From Mesorhizobium plurifarium (lineage in GTDB: Bacteria; Pseudomonadota; Alphaproteobacteria; Rhizobiales; Rhizobiaceae), in assembly GCA_000824785.1 (NCBI GenBank), contig CCNB01000043.1, positions 374,107 through 438,106 on the forward strand: a DNA stretch of 64,000 nucleotides. The letters run 5' to 3'. The notes beneath the pieces were generated by a model. It was not told the DNA's origin and made no database searches. It saw only the letters and a program-made list of their open reading frames with translations. Both the position numbers and the translations under genes were made by a program. Shown here one piece after another: positions 35,529-43,919 of the stretch (its first letter is position 1; each line of letters opens with the position of its first letter).

Positions 35529-36886
35529 CCAGCGTCAACCAGACCCTGCCGGGCTTTGCTTCGAGTCAGCCTCGGCAGCACGCAGCCGGCGGCAAGGACA
35601 AGGATCAGAATTTCGGCGAGATGGTGAACGGGGCGGAAAAATCGGATCGGCCGCAGAGCAGACATGCCGCCGGACCGGCAACGCCGGACGCACATCTCGC
35701 AAGGCGCTCATCTGCCACTGGCAAAGAGGAGCCGGACCAGGACCCCGGGGGGAAAACCGCCCCGTCGAAAGCGACCACGGGAAAGACCACGAAGAACAGT
35801 GCCCAGGCCGGAGACGCAAAGCCGGGGGCGGACAATGATAGCACAGCACAAACCAGCGATTCCGCGCCGCTGCAGGATCGCCTGCCATTGCTGATGGCGC
35901 TGAGCGACATGAAGCATTTCGCGCAGTCGTTGGGCGCGGGCGACAAAGGTTGCGCCGACGGTGACGATGGCGCCGGCGGACACGGATCGCTGCAATTACC
36001 GCTGCGCCCGGGCAAGCGCGCGGCGGTCGACGGTTCCGGCGAGCCGCAGTCGCGATCCACCCGTTCGACGGCGGCTGAAGACCACGGGCCTGACTTCGGG
36101 CAGAAGCCGCTCAAGGCGGACGGGGCTCTCGACATGCCGGGCCGCAGCGATGCCAAGATCATGCCGGCGCAAGGCAACGAACCGCAGGCGGACGGCCTGG
36201 TGCCGCCACAAGGCTGGCGGCCGGCCTCTGCCTCCAAGACCGCGCAACAATCGCAGTCGGCCACGCAGCAGACACCGGGCAAGCCGTCTTCCTCCGCCGC
36301 ACGCATGGAAGTCGTCAGCCAGCAGAGCTTCCCGGCGCCGGCGCAAAACCCGATCGGCCAGACGGCATCGGCGCTGGTTGAAACGCTTGCCTCCGACAAG
36401 GGCGTTCAGCAGGCCTTCGCCACCGCCTCGGCAGGCTCGCAGACGACCAATTCTGTTGCCGTTCCGACACATGTGCTCAAGATCGAGCTCCATCCTTCGG
36501 AACTCGGATCGGTCACCGCCAGCCTGCGGCTGTCAGGCGAGCAACTTTCGATTGAGATGAAGCCACAGACACACGAGGCATATCGCCGTCTCACCGCCGA
36601 CAGCGACGCTATCGTCAAGTCCATGCGCAGCCTCGGCTTCGATGTCGACAAGGTTACGATCCTGCAACCCTCGATAGCAGCGCATGCGGCCAGCCGCGCC
36701 GACGCAAGCAGCGCCATGCCGATGTCGACAGGCCGCGACCAGCCTTCGTTCCAGCCCGGGAACTCGGGCGGCAACAGCGCGGGCGGCGACCGGCAACCGG
36801 GAAGGAACGATGGCAATGGCGCACAAGAATTCAGTCGTGCCGCTTCGCCTCTTCGCGAGCGCGCTGACGACGATATGTATATCTAG
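35525..36886 (+). CDS. fliK: Flagellar hook-length control protein FliK (MotD)
   Basis: 453 residues. The first 300 residues are polar and low-complexity, as in FliK. The C-terminal FliK domain is clear at about 310-390 (LKIELHPSELGSVTASLRLS, then IEMKPQTHEAYRRLTADSDA). The gene was first named motD in Sinorhizobium. It determines hook length and triggers the FlhB substrate switch. Its 3' end overlaps the transglycosylase gene by 77 bases in another frame. Confidence 0.88.
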   Translation: MTSVNQTLPGFASSQPRQHAAGGKDKDQNFGEMVNGAEKSDRPQSRHAAGPATPDAHLARRSSATGKEEPDQDPGGKTAPSKATTGKTTKNSAQAGDAKPGADNDSTAQTSDSAPLQDRLPLLMALSDMKHFAQSLGAGDKGCADGDDGAGGHGSLQLPLRPGKRAAVDGSGEPQSRSTRSTAAEDHGPDFGQKPLKADGALDMPGRSDAKIMPAQGNEPQADGLVPPQGWRPASASKTAQQSQSATQQTPGKPSSSAARMEVVSQQSFPAPAQNPIGQTASALVETLASDKGVQQAFATASAGSQTTNSVAVPTHVLKIELHPSELGSVTASLRLSGEQLSIEMKPQTHEAYRRLTADSDAIVKSMRSLGFDVDKVTILQPSIAAHAASRADASSAMPMSTGRDQPSFQPGNSGGNSAGGDRQPGRNDGNGAQEFSRAASPLRERADDDMYI

Positions 36887-37406
36887 TTTCGCCGTCGGCG
36901 CGGCCAGCGCCGCCGCCAACCCCTGCGAGCCGGAGATCCTGCGCGCCGCCGACCGCTACGGCGTGCCCGCCGGCATCCTTTACGCGGTCGGCCTGACGGA
37001 GACCGGAAAGAAGGGCAGCCTTCAGCCTAATGCTTTGAATATAGAGGGAAAAGCCGTCTTTCCCCGCAGCCGCGGCGAAGCGCTCGCCACATTCGAGAAC
37101 GCGCGTCGCGAGGGCAAGACGCTGATCGATCTCGGCTGCATGCAGATCAACCATCGCTATCATGGCGCCCAGTTCCGCAGCGTCGAGGACATGCTCGACC
37201 CGCATCAGAATGTCGACTACGCGGCGCGCTTCCTGGCCAGCCTGCATGCCAGGCATATGACCTGGTCGATGGCCGTCGCCCGCTATCATGCCGGCCCCGA
37301 CAACGACCCGGCGCAGAAGGTCTATGTCTGCCGTGTCATCGCCAATATGGTCGCCACCGGCTTCGGCAAATGGACATCGAACGCCAGCGCCTTCTGCAAT
37401 CAATAG
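36810..37406 (+). CDS. Periplasmic lytic transglycosylase (SLT family) of the flagellar cluster
   Basis: 198 residues from an ATG at 36810 with GGAAGG upstream, starting inside the end of fliK. A signal peptide ends near ASAAA. The SLT fold is visible: catalytic Glu64 in YAVGLTETGKKG, then LGCMQINHRYHG, NVDYAARFLASL and AVARYHAGPDND. It probably opens the peptidoglycan for rod passage, doing the job that the C-terminal muramidase domain of FlgJ does in enterics. The FlgJ-like gene at 54.3 kb lacks that domain. Confidence 0.88.
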   Translation: MAMAHKNSVVPLRLFASALTTICISSFAVGAASAAANPCEPEILRAADRYGVPAGILYAVGLTETGKKGSLQPNALNIEGKAVFPRSRGEALATFENARREGKTLIDLGCMQINHRYHGAQFRSVEDMLDPHQNVDYAARFLASLHARHMTWSMAVARYHAGPDNDPAQKVYVCRVIANMVATGFGKWTSNASAFCNQ

Positions 37407-37628
37407 TTGCCGCTCTTCGAACACCGATCGACCGTCGCAGCCATGCTCACCGGCGCCAATATCGTCAGCCGACAGTTCGGCGCGAATACACTTGCACAAC
37501 CGGTTTTATTACGGCCTCCAAAAAACTCCCAAGAAAATAGCTACAAGAAATGATGGTTTTCCAGGATTCGCCGAGCCGGGTACCCCTTTCCGCACGGGGC
37601 AAGTGAATTTGATTCGGAGGGCGGGCCG
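37407..37628 (+). promoter_or_regulatory. Intergenic region upstream of rem
   Basis: No gene is seen in these 222 bp. A weak match to the flagellar element (TGCACAAC, nine bases, TACGGCCT) lies at 37493-37517, 112 bp before the start codon. The stretch 37500-37560 is AT-richer than its surroundings, which fits a promoter region. A VisNR-dependent promoter is expected here. Confidence 0.35.
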
Positions 37629-38297
37629 ATGATCGTGATCGTTGACGAGCGAGAGCTCGTGACAGAGGGCTACTCTTCACTTTTCGATCGCGAGGGAGTA
37701 GCCACGGCCGGCTTCGCGCCAGGCGAATTCGGCGAGTGGGTGAGTTCCGCCGCCGACACCGATCTCAGATCCGTCAGGGCCTTTCTCATCGGCGACTGCC
37801 GCGACGGCGCGATATCGCCGCGCCAGATCCGCGACCGCACCGGCGCGCCGGTGATCGCGCTCAGCGAACAGCACTCGCTCGAACATACGTTGCGGCTGTT
37901 CGAAAGCGGCGTCGACGATGTCGTCCGCAAGCCGGTCCATATCCGCGAGATCCTCGCCCGCATCACCGCCATCCGCCGCCGCGGCTCCGAAGAGGCCGCC
38001 TACACCGAAGTCGGCTCGATGCGCATCTTCATGGACGGCCGCGATCCGGAGATCGACGGCGAGCCGCTGCCGCTGCCGCGGCGCGAGCGGCGCATCCTGG
38101 AATACCTGGCCAGCAACCGCGGCCGGCGCGTGACCAAGACGCAGGTCTTCAACGCCATCTACGGCATCTTCGACGAAGAGGTCGAGGAGAACGTGGTGGA
38201 GAGCCACATCTCGAAGCTGCGCAAGAAGCTGCGTGAGAAGCTCGGCCACGATCCGATCGATTCCAAGAGGTTCCTCGGCTATCGGCTGGTGTTCTGA
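37629..38297 (+). CDS. rem: OmpR-type orphan response regulator Rem/FtcR, activator of flagellar genes
   Basis: 222 residues. An N-terminal receiver-like domain keeps acidic residues at 6-7, an Asp near 56 and a KP pair in VRKPVHIREIL. The C-terminal winged helix (about 125-222) contains LPRRERRILEYLASNRGRRV and VESHISKLRKKLREKL. No histidine kinase is adjacent. Position between fliK and flgE matches Rem of Sinorhizobium and FtcR of Brucella, which activate class II flagellar genes. Confidence 0.88.
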   Translation: MIVIVDERELVTEGYSSLFDREGVATAGFAPGEFGEWVSSAADTDLRSVRAFLIGDCRDGAISPRQIRDRTGAPVIALSEQHSLEHTLRLFESGVDDVVRKPVHIREILARITAIRRRGSEEAAYTEVGSMRIFMDGRDPEIDGEPLPLPRRERRILEYLASNRGRRVTKTQVFNAIYGIFDEEVEENVVESHISKLRKKLREKLGHDPIDSKRFLGYRLVF

Positions 38298-38328
38298 TGG
38301 CCGCCCAAGGCCCATCCCGCGCCAGCCT

Positions 38329-38353
38329 CGCGCAAGACACGAGGCATAGTTTC
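38329..38353 (+). promoter_or_regulatory. Shared flagellar promoter element upstream of flgE
   Basis: CGCGCAAG (38329-38336), nine bases, ATAGTTTC (38346-38353), 35 bases before the flgE start codon. Confidence 0.6.
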
Positions 38354-38388
38354 ATGGCCTCCTACCCAGGCACTGCGGAGATCCATCG

Positions 38389-39645
38389 ATGAGCCTCTAC
38401 GGAATGATGCGGACCGGCGTTTCCGGTATGAACGCGCAGGCCAACCGCTTGTCCGCGGTGGCTGACAACATCGCCAACTCCGACACCACCGGCTACAAGC
38501 GCTCTTCGGCCGAGTTCTCGTCCCTGATCATGCCCGGCACCGGCGGCGCCTATAATTCCGGCGGCGTGACGACGACGATCCGCTCGGCCGTCAGCACGCA
38601 GGGCGTCATGACCTACACCACCTCGGTGTCCGACCTTGCCGTCAACGGTGACGGCTTCTTCGTCGTGCAGGACGCCAGCGGCACACCCTACCTCACCCGC
38701 GCCGGCTCCTTCGTACCGGACGCGCAGGGCCGGCTGGTCAATGCCGCGGGCTACCAGCTCATGGCCTACAGCTACGCCAATGGCGAGCCGGCAGCGACCG
38801 CCAACGGCTTCGAAGGCCTCGTGCCGGTAGAGATCTCCGACCAGGAAATGACGGCGACGCCGAGCACGGAAGGCGTCTTCAGCGGCAACCTGCCGGCAGG
38901 CGCCACTCCCGTCGCGGCCGGCAGCCTGCCCTCGACCAACAGCGCTTCGGCCCAGTACACGTCGAAAACCTCGCTGGTCGCCTATGACGATCTCGGCAAC
39001 AAGAAGCTGCTCGACGTCTATTTCACCAATACCGGCGCTGGCACCTGGGAAGTCTCGGTCTTCGACCAGTCGAAGGCAACGCCCGGCACCTCCTTCCCCT
39101 ATACCGGCGGCGCACTGGCATCGACGAACCTCACCTTCGACACCACCACGGGCAAGCTCACCGGCGCAACCGACAGCATCTCCTTCACCGTGCCGGGCGG
39201 CTCGACGCTGAACCTCGATCTCTCCAAGGTGACCCAGCTCGGCACCGGCTTCACCGTCGCCGACGCCAAGGTCAACGGCAACGCGCCGAGCTCCATCCAG
39301 AAGGTCCAGATCGGCCAGGACGGCGTCATCTACGCGCAGTTCGCGGACGGCTCGACCAAGGCGCTGTACAAAATCCCGCTGGCCGACGTTCAGAGCCCCG
39401 ACAACCTCACCGCAATGCCCGGCAACGTCTATGTGCAGAGCCCCGACTCGGGCGCCGTGCGCATCGGCTTTGCCAATGAAGGCAAGCTCGGCTCCATCGT
39501 CTCCGGAGCGCTCGAAAATTCCAACGTCGATATCGCCGAGGAGCTCACCAACATGATTGCGGCGCAGCGCAGCTACACCGCCAATTCCAAGGTCTTCCAG
39601 ACCGGTTCGGACCTGATGGACGTCCTCGTCAACCTGAAGAGATAA
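38389..39645 (+). CDS. flgE: Flagellar hook protein FlgE
   Basis: 418 residues. N-terminal LSAVADNIANSDTTGYKRSS and C-terminal GALENSNVDIAEELTNMIAA with SYTANSKVFQTGSDL are diagnostic. It is the hook subunit and first gene of an operon running through fliQ. Confidence 0.96.
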   Translation: MSLYGMMRTGVSGMNAQANRLSAVADNIANSDTTGYKRSSAEFSSLIMPGTGGAYNSGGVTTTIRSAVSTQGVMTYTTSVSDLAVNGDGFFVVQDASGTPYLTRAGSFVPDAQGRLVNAAGYQLMAYSYANGEPAATANGFEGLVPVEISDQEMTATPSTEGVFSGNLPAGATPVAAGSLPSTNSASAQYTSKTSLVAYDDLGNKKLLDVYFTNTGAGTWEVSVFDQSKATPGTSFPYTGGALASTNLTFDTTTGKLTGATDSISFTVPGGSTLNLDLSKVTQLGTGFTVADAKVNGNAPSSIQKVQIGQDGVIYAQFADGSTKALYKIPLADVQSPDNLTAMPGNVYVQSPDSGAVRIGFANEGKLGSIVSGALENSNVDIAEELTNMIAAQRSYTANSKVFQTGSDLMDVLVNLKR

Positions 39646-39674
39646 ACGACGGGCGCCGCCCGTGAAAGATCAGC

Positions 39675-41129
39675 ATGTCGCTTTCCTCCGCACTAAGCAT
39701 TGCCCAGTCGGCGCTCCTGGCCACGTCCAAGCAAACCAGCGTCGTATCGCGCAATGTGGCCGATGCGTCGAACCCGGACTACACCCGCCGCATCGCCGTG
39801 GTGACCAGCACGGCGCCCGGCGCCAGGGCGGTGGAAATCCAGCGCGCCGCCAATGATCTTCTGTTCCGGCAGAACCTCTCGGCGCTGTCGGCATGGAGCG
39901 GCCAGAGCGCGCTTTACGCCGGCATGGATCAGCTCGATCTGTCGGTCAACGGGGTCGACAATGCGTCGTCCCCCTCCACCGCGATCGCCAACCTGCAGAA
40001 GGCCTTGCAGCTCTACGCCACCACGCCCTCGAACCAGAACCTCGGCACCAGCGTCGTCGACGCCGCCAAGCAGGTGGTGAATTCGCTGAACAGCGGCACC
40101 CAGGCGATCCAGGATTTCCGCACCCAGGCGGACAGCCAGATCGCCACCGCCGTCAACGATCTCAACTCGCTGCTCAGCCAGTTCCAGGACGCCAACAAGG
40201 CGGTCATCTCGGGCACGCGTTCCGGCACCGACGTGTCCGACGCGCTCGACCAGCGCGACGCTCTCCTGAAGAAGATATCGGAATATGTCCCGGTCTCCAC
40301 CTTCACGCGCGGCGACAACGACATGGTCATTACCACCACGGACGGCTCGACGCTGTTCGAGACCGTGCCGCGTTCGGTGACCTTCACGCCGTCGTCCGGA
40401 TATTCGGCCGGCACGCCCGGCAACACCGTCTATATCGACAACGTGCCGGTCTCGGTCGGCGCCGGCGACAACACCACCGCCGACGGCAAGCTTGCAGGCC
40501 TTCTGAAGCTGCGCGACGGCGTCGCCTCGACCATGCAGAGCCAGCTCGACGAGATTGCGCGCGGCCTGATCACCGCATTTGCAGAGACCGCGCCGTCGCA
40601 GCCCAACGCGACCGGCCTGTTCACATGGTCCGGCGCGCCGGCAATTCCGCCCGCCGGCACCCTGGTCGACGGCCTCGCCGGGTCGATCAGCGTCAACGCC
40701 GCCTTTGATCCAAGCGCCGGCGGCAACCCCGCGCTGCTGCGCGACGGCGGCGCCAACGGCGTGGCCTATGTCGCCAACACCGGCGGCGGCGCATCTTATG
40801 CCGACCTTCTGATCGGCTACGGTAACAAGCTCGATCAGCCGATGGCCTTCGACAACTCGGCCGGCATCACCGTCAGCTCCGGCGTCTCCGACTATGCGGC
40901 CAATGCCATCGGCTGGTTCGAAGGCGTGCGCCAGCAGGCCTCGACCAATGCCGACAGCAAGCAGGCGCTGGCGGCGCGCACGGCCGAGGCGCTGTCCAAC
41001 GACACCGGGGTCAATGTCGACCAGGAGATGTCCCTGCTCCTCGACCTCGAACACACCTATCAGGCCTCGGCGCATATGATGAAGACGGTAAGCGATATGC
41101 TGGACGCTCTGATGAGCGCGGTGGGATAA
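39675..41129 (+). CDS. flgK: Hook-filament junction protein FlgK
   Basis: 484 residues. The N-terminal motif QTSVVSRNVADASNPDYTRR and the C-terminal VDQEMSLLLDLEHTYQASAH identify FlgK. It is somewhat shorter than enteric FlgK of about 547. It sits 29 bp after flgE and 3 bp before flgL. Confidence 0.95.
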   Translation: MSLSSALSIAQSALLATSKQTSVVSRNVADASNPDYTRRIAVVTSTAPGARAVEIQRAANDLLFRQNLSALSAWSGQSALYAGMDQLDLSVNGVDNASSPSTAIANLQKALQLYATTPSNQNLGTSVVDAAKQVVNSLNSGTQAIQDFRTQADSQIATAVNDLNSLLSQFQDANKAVISGTRSGTDVSDALDQRDALLKKISEYVPVSTFTRGDNDMVITTTDGSTLFETVPRSVTFTPSSGYSAGTPGNTVYIDNVPVSVGAGDNTTADGKLAGLLKLRDGVASTMQSQLDEIARGLITAFAETAPSQPNATGLFTWSGAPAIPPAGTLVDGLAGSISVNAAFDPSAGGNPALLRDGGANGVAYVANTGGGASYADLLIGYGNKLDQPMAFDNSAGITVSSGVSDYAANAIGWFEGVRQQASTNADSKQALAARTAEALSNDTGVNVDQEMSLLLDLEHTYQASAHMMKTVSDMLDALMSAVG

Positions 41130-41132
41130 TTC

Positions 41133-42182
41133 ATGAAAGCGACAGGCGTTTCCTCTGCTGCCATTTCCAACGCGCTGCGTTACCAGCAGGCGAAGATGCA
41201 GGCCGACCTCGTCAAGGCGACGAAGGAATCGCAGACCGGCACGGTCGCCGATGTCGGCCTGGCGCTTGGCGCCCGCACGACCCAGGCCGTCACCTTCCAG
41301 CGCGATCTCGACCGGCTGAACGGCATCGTCGATTCCAACGCGCTCGTCTCGGCGCGCCTGACATCGACCCAGGATTCGCTCGGCCAGATCGCCGATACCG
41401 CCCAGAGCTTCCTGTCGGCGCTGACCAGCGGCGTCTCGGGCGACTCCTCGACCAGCATCCTGCAGACCGCCGGCGCCTCGGCGCTGCAGCAGATGACGGG
41501 CATCCTCAACACCAGCGTCAACGGCGAATATCTGTTTGCCGGCACCAACACCGACGTCAAGCCGATCGACGATTTCAACGCCGCCGGCTCGCCGGCCAAG
41601 GCCGCCTTCGACGCCGCCTTTTCGAGCTATTTCGGCTTTGCCCAGACCGACCCGGCGGCGGCCAACATTACCGCCGCGCAGATGGACAACTTCATCACCA
41701 CACAGGTCGAGCCGCAATTCCTGGGCGCCGGCTGGCAAGCCAACTGGTCGAGCGCCACCGACGACCAGATCACCAGCCGCATCTCGCTCAACGAGACCAC
41801 CCAGACCTCGGTCAGCGCCAATGAGCAGGGCATCCGCAAGCTTGCCATGGCGTCCGCCATGGTCAGCAGCCTGCTCACCGGCAATATCAGCGAGGCCGCC
41901 CAGAACGCCGTCGTCGGCCGCGCCCAGACGCTGGTCGGCGAAGCCATCGGCGGCATTACCCAGATACGGGCCGAGACCGGCATTGCCCAGCAACGCGTGT
42001 CCGATGCCAGCGACCGCATGAAAACCCAGGTCGACCTCTTCGAGAAGCATATCGTCGATCTCGAGGGCGTCGATCCGTCGGAGGCCGCGACTCGCGTCGC
42101 CGACCTGACGCAGCATATCGAGACGTCCTTCGCCTTGACCGCGCGTCTGCAGCAGCTCAGCCTGCTCAACTATCTGACTTGA
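41133..42182 (+). CDS. flgL: Hook-filament junction protein FlgL
   Basis: 349 residues, flagellin-like ends: QKSQTGT-type N-terminus (KATKESQTGTVADVGLALGA) and a C-terminal helix ending TSFALTARLQQLSLLNYL. The middle carries NTSVNGEYLFAGTNTDVKPI, typical of FlgL. It joins FlgK to the filament. Confidence 0.94.
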   Translation: MKATGVSSAAISNALRYQQAKMQADLVKATKESQTGTVADVGLALGARTTQAVTFQRDLDRLNGIVDSNALVSARLTSTQDSLGQIADTAQSFLSALTSGVSGDSSTSILQTAGASALQQMTGILNTSVNGEYLFAGTNTDVKPIDDFNAAGSPAKAAFDAAFSSYFGFAQTDPAAANITAAQMDNFITTQVEPQFLGAGWQANWSSATDDQITSRISLNETTQTSVSANEQGIRKLAMASAMVSSLLTGNISEAAQNAVVGRAQTLVGEAIGGITQIRAETGIAQQRVSDASDRMKTQVDLFEKHIVDLEGVDPSEAATRVADLTQHIETSFALTARLQQLSLLNYLT

Positions 42183-42213
42183 ACACCTAAACCGGAACGC
42201 CAGAGCGCCGACG

Positions 42214-42561
42214 ATGTATCAATTCTCCTACGCCGACATCCAGACCGACTCCGTCGCCGATGCCAAGGACCGGGAGCGGCAGTTGCTCACCCGATCGATC
42301 GACATGCTGGCAGCGGCAGCCGCCGTCGGCACCGAATCGATGGAAGCGGTCGAAGCGCTGCATTTCACCAACCGCATCTGGACCACCTTCGTCGAGGATC
42401 TCGGCTCCAGCGACAACGCGCTCCCCAAGGAGCTTCGCGCCAACCTGATCTCGATCGGCCTGTGGCTGCTGCGCGAGACGGAAGACATCCGCCAGGGCCG
42501 CACCAACAATTTCGAAGGATTGATCGAGGTCTCCCAGATCATCCGAGACGGCATCCAATGA
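42214..42561 (+). CDS. flaF: Flagellin biosynthesis regulator FlaF
   Basis: 115 residues, no signal peptide. The sequence RERQLLTRSIDMLAAAAAVG and NRIWTTFVEDLGSSDNALPK matches FlaF of Caulobacter and rhizobia. FlaF is needed for flagellin production and works opposite to FlbT, whose gene overlaps its stop as ATGA. Confidence 0.92.
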   Translation: MYQFSYADIQTDSVADAKDRERQLLTRSIDMLAAAAAVGTESMEAVEALHFTNRIWTTFVEDLGSSDNALPKELRANLISIGLWLLRETEDIRQGRTNNFEGLIEVSQIIRDGIQ

Positions 42562-42995
42562 CCAACACGCTGAAGATCTCGCTGAAGCCCAACGAGAAGA
42601 TCTACATCAACGGCGCGGTCATCCGCGTCGACCGCAAGGTCACCATCGAGCTTATGAACGACGTGCAGTTCCTGCTCGAAAGCCACGTCATCCAGGCCGA
42701 CCAGGCCTCGACGCCGCTCAGGCAGCTCTATTTCATCGTGCAGATCATGCTGATCAACCCGGCGGGCGCCGCTGAGGCGCGCGACATGTTCCGCCGCTCG
42801 CTGCCGATGCTGATCGCGAGCTTCGACAACCAGGACATCTGCAACAGCCTGAAGCAGATCGACCGCATGGTCGGCGAGGACGAGATCTATGAGGCGCTGA
42901 AGGCGATCCGCGCGCTCTATCCGCTCGAGCGCAAGGCGCTCGAGGACAATGACGACATTCCCGAAACGCCCCGCGCACTGGCTGTAGGAGCATAA
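42558..42995 (+). CDS. flbT: Flagellin mRNA regulator FlbT
   Basis: 145 residues from the ATG at 42558. The N-terminus LKISLKPNEKIYINGAVIRV and the central RQLYFIVQIMLINPAGAAEA are characteristic of FlbT. In Caulobacter FlbT acts on the flagellin mRNA 5' leader. The long hairpin-bearing leaders before both flagellin genes here are likely targets. Confidence 0.93.
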   Translation: MTNTLKISLKPNEKIYINGAVIRVDRKVTIELMNDVQFLLESHVIQADQASTPLRQLYFIVQIMLINPAGAAEARDMFRRSLPMLIASFDNQDICNSLKQIDRMVGEDEIYEALKAIRALYPLERKALEDNDDIPETPRALAVGA

Positions 42996-42996
42996 G

Positions 42997-43404
42997 ATGG
43001 CCGTCGACATGACGACAACGATCCCGGTTGGCGCCAACCAGGCCAGCCAGCAGACCTCGAAGACGGCGGTGGACTACCAGTCGTTCCTGAAGCTTCTGAT
43101 CGCCGAGATGAAGAACCAGGATCCAACCAAGCCGATGGATTCGACGCAATATGTTGCCCAGCTCGCCACCTTCTCCCAGGTCGAGCAGTCGGTGCAGACC
43201 AACACCAAGCTCGACCAGATCATGCAGTCGTCGGCCTTGTCGCAGGCCGACGCGCTGATCGGCCGCTCGATCACCTCGGCCGACGGCAAGACCACCGGCA
43301 CGGTGGCTTCGGTGACGCTTTCCAGCAGCGGCCTGATCGCGGTGCTGCAGGACGGCACCCAGGTCCCGGTCGGCGCGGGCGTGTCGATCAAGCCGGCCGC
43401 CTAA
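42997..43404 (+). CDS. flgD: Hook-capping scaffold protein FlgD (short form)
   Basis: 135 residues. The N-terminal FlgD scaffold region is strong (DYQSFLKLLIAEMKNQDPTK, then STQYVAQLATFSQVEQSVQT). Only about 50 residues follow, against about 150 in enteric FlgD, so the tudor/FnIII-like capping domains are largely absent. The short form appears to be normal in rhizobia. It starts 1 bp after flbT. Confidence 0.9.
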   Translation: MAVDMTTTIPVGANQASQQTSKTAVDYQSFLKLLIAEMKNQDPTKPMDSTQYVAQLATFSQVEQSVQTNTKLDQIMQSSALSQADALIGRSITSADGKTTGTVASVTLSSSGLIAVLQDGTQVPVGAGVSIKPAA

Positions 43405-43427
43405 CCGGTTTCGCGCAGGGCCAGTCG

Positions 43428-43694
43428 ATGAATGAGGCCGATGCCCTCGATATCGTCCAGTACGCGGTGTGGACGGTTCTCACCGCCTCAGCGCCCGTGG
43501 TGCTGGTGGCGATGGTGGTCGGCATCGGCATCGCGCTCATCCAGGCGCTGACCCAGATCCAGGAAATCACGCTGACCTTCGTGCCGAAGATCGTCGCCAT
43601 CATGCTGGTGGTAGCGCTGACCGGGCCGTTCATCGGCAGCCAGATCTCGGCCTTCACCAACGTCATCTTCGAGCGTATCGAACACGGCTTCTGA
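43428..43694 (+). CDS. fliQ: Flagellar export gate protein FliQ
   Basis: 88 residues with two membrane helices (VWTVLTASAPVVLVAMVVGI and IVAIMLVVALTGPFIGSQIS). Usual length for FliQ. It is the last flagellar gene before a 7-kb non-flagellar block; flhA resumes at 50980. Confidence 0.95.
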   Translation: MNEADALDIVQYAVWTVLTASAPVVLVAMVVGIGIALIQALTQIQEITLTFVPKIVAIMLVVALTGPFIGSQISAFTNVIFERIEHGF

Positions 43695-43919
43695 CGCGAA
43701 GCAGACAAGCGCTTGGGCTTGCATGAGCAGCGAGACGATAGGCCTGGCCGAGGCTGAAGGCGAAAATCGCGAAATTTTGGTCCAGACCGGCAAGATGCTT
43801 GGTTTAAAGCTTCGCCGACGCATTTTCGCCTTTGCCGTCCTGTTGTTGGGTCGCACTCTTTGGCGAGTCGCCATCCCTTCGGGGCAAGGCGAGCCTGCAT
43901 AGCGGACGAAGGCGCAACC
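43695..43919. other. Junction between fliQ and the MFS gene
   Basis: 225 bp. An inverted repeat AAGGCGAAAAT / ATTTTCGCCTT (43757-43767 and 43822-43832) encloses 54 bases that themselves contain GCTTGGTTTAAAGC. A 59-codon frame (43723-43902) runs through it but has no good ribosome site and is judged non-coding. This is the left boundary of the non-flagellar block. Confidence 0.5.

Noticed and set aside
35108..36350. Low-complexity Ala/Pro-rich stretches in motC and fliK as possible frameshifts or recent repeats
   Set aside because: Frames stay open and codon use is unchanged; such tails are normal for these proteins.
39693..42116. 807-codon open frame on the minus strand opposite flgK-flgL
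   Set aside because: Composition is Arg/Gly/Ala/Val-rich without motifs and it lies wholly opposite two well-identified genes; a GC-rich third-position shadow.
43723..43902. 59-residue open frame between fliQ and the MFS gene
   Set aside because: No proper Shine-Dalgarno sequence and it runs through a long inverted repeat; kept only as a junction note.
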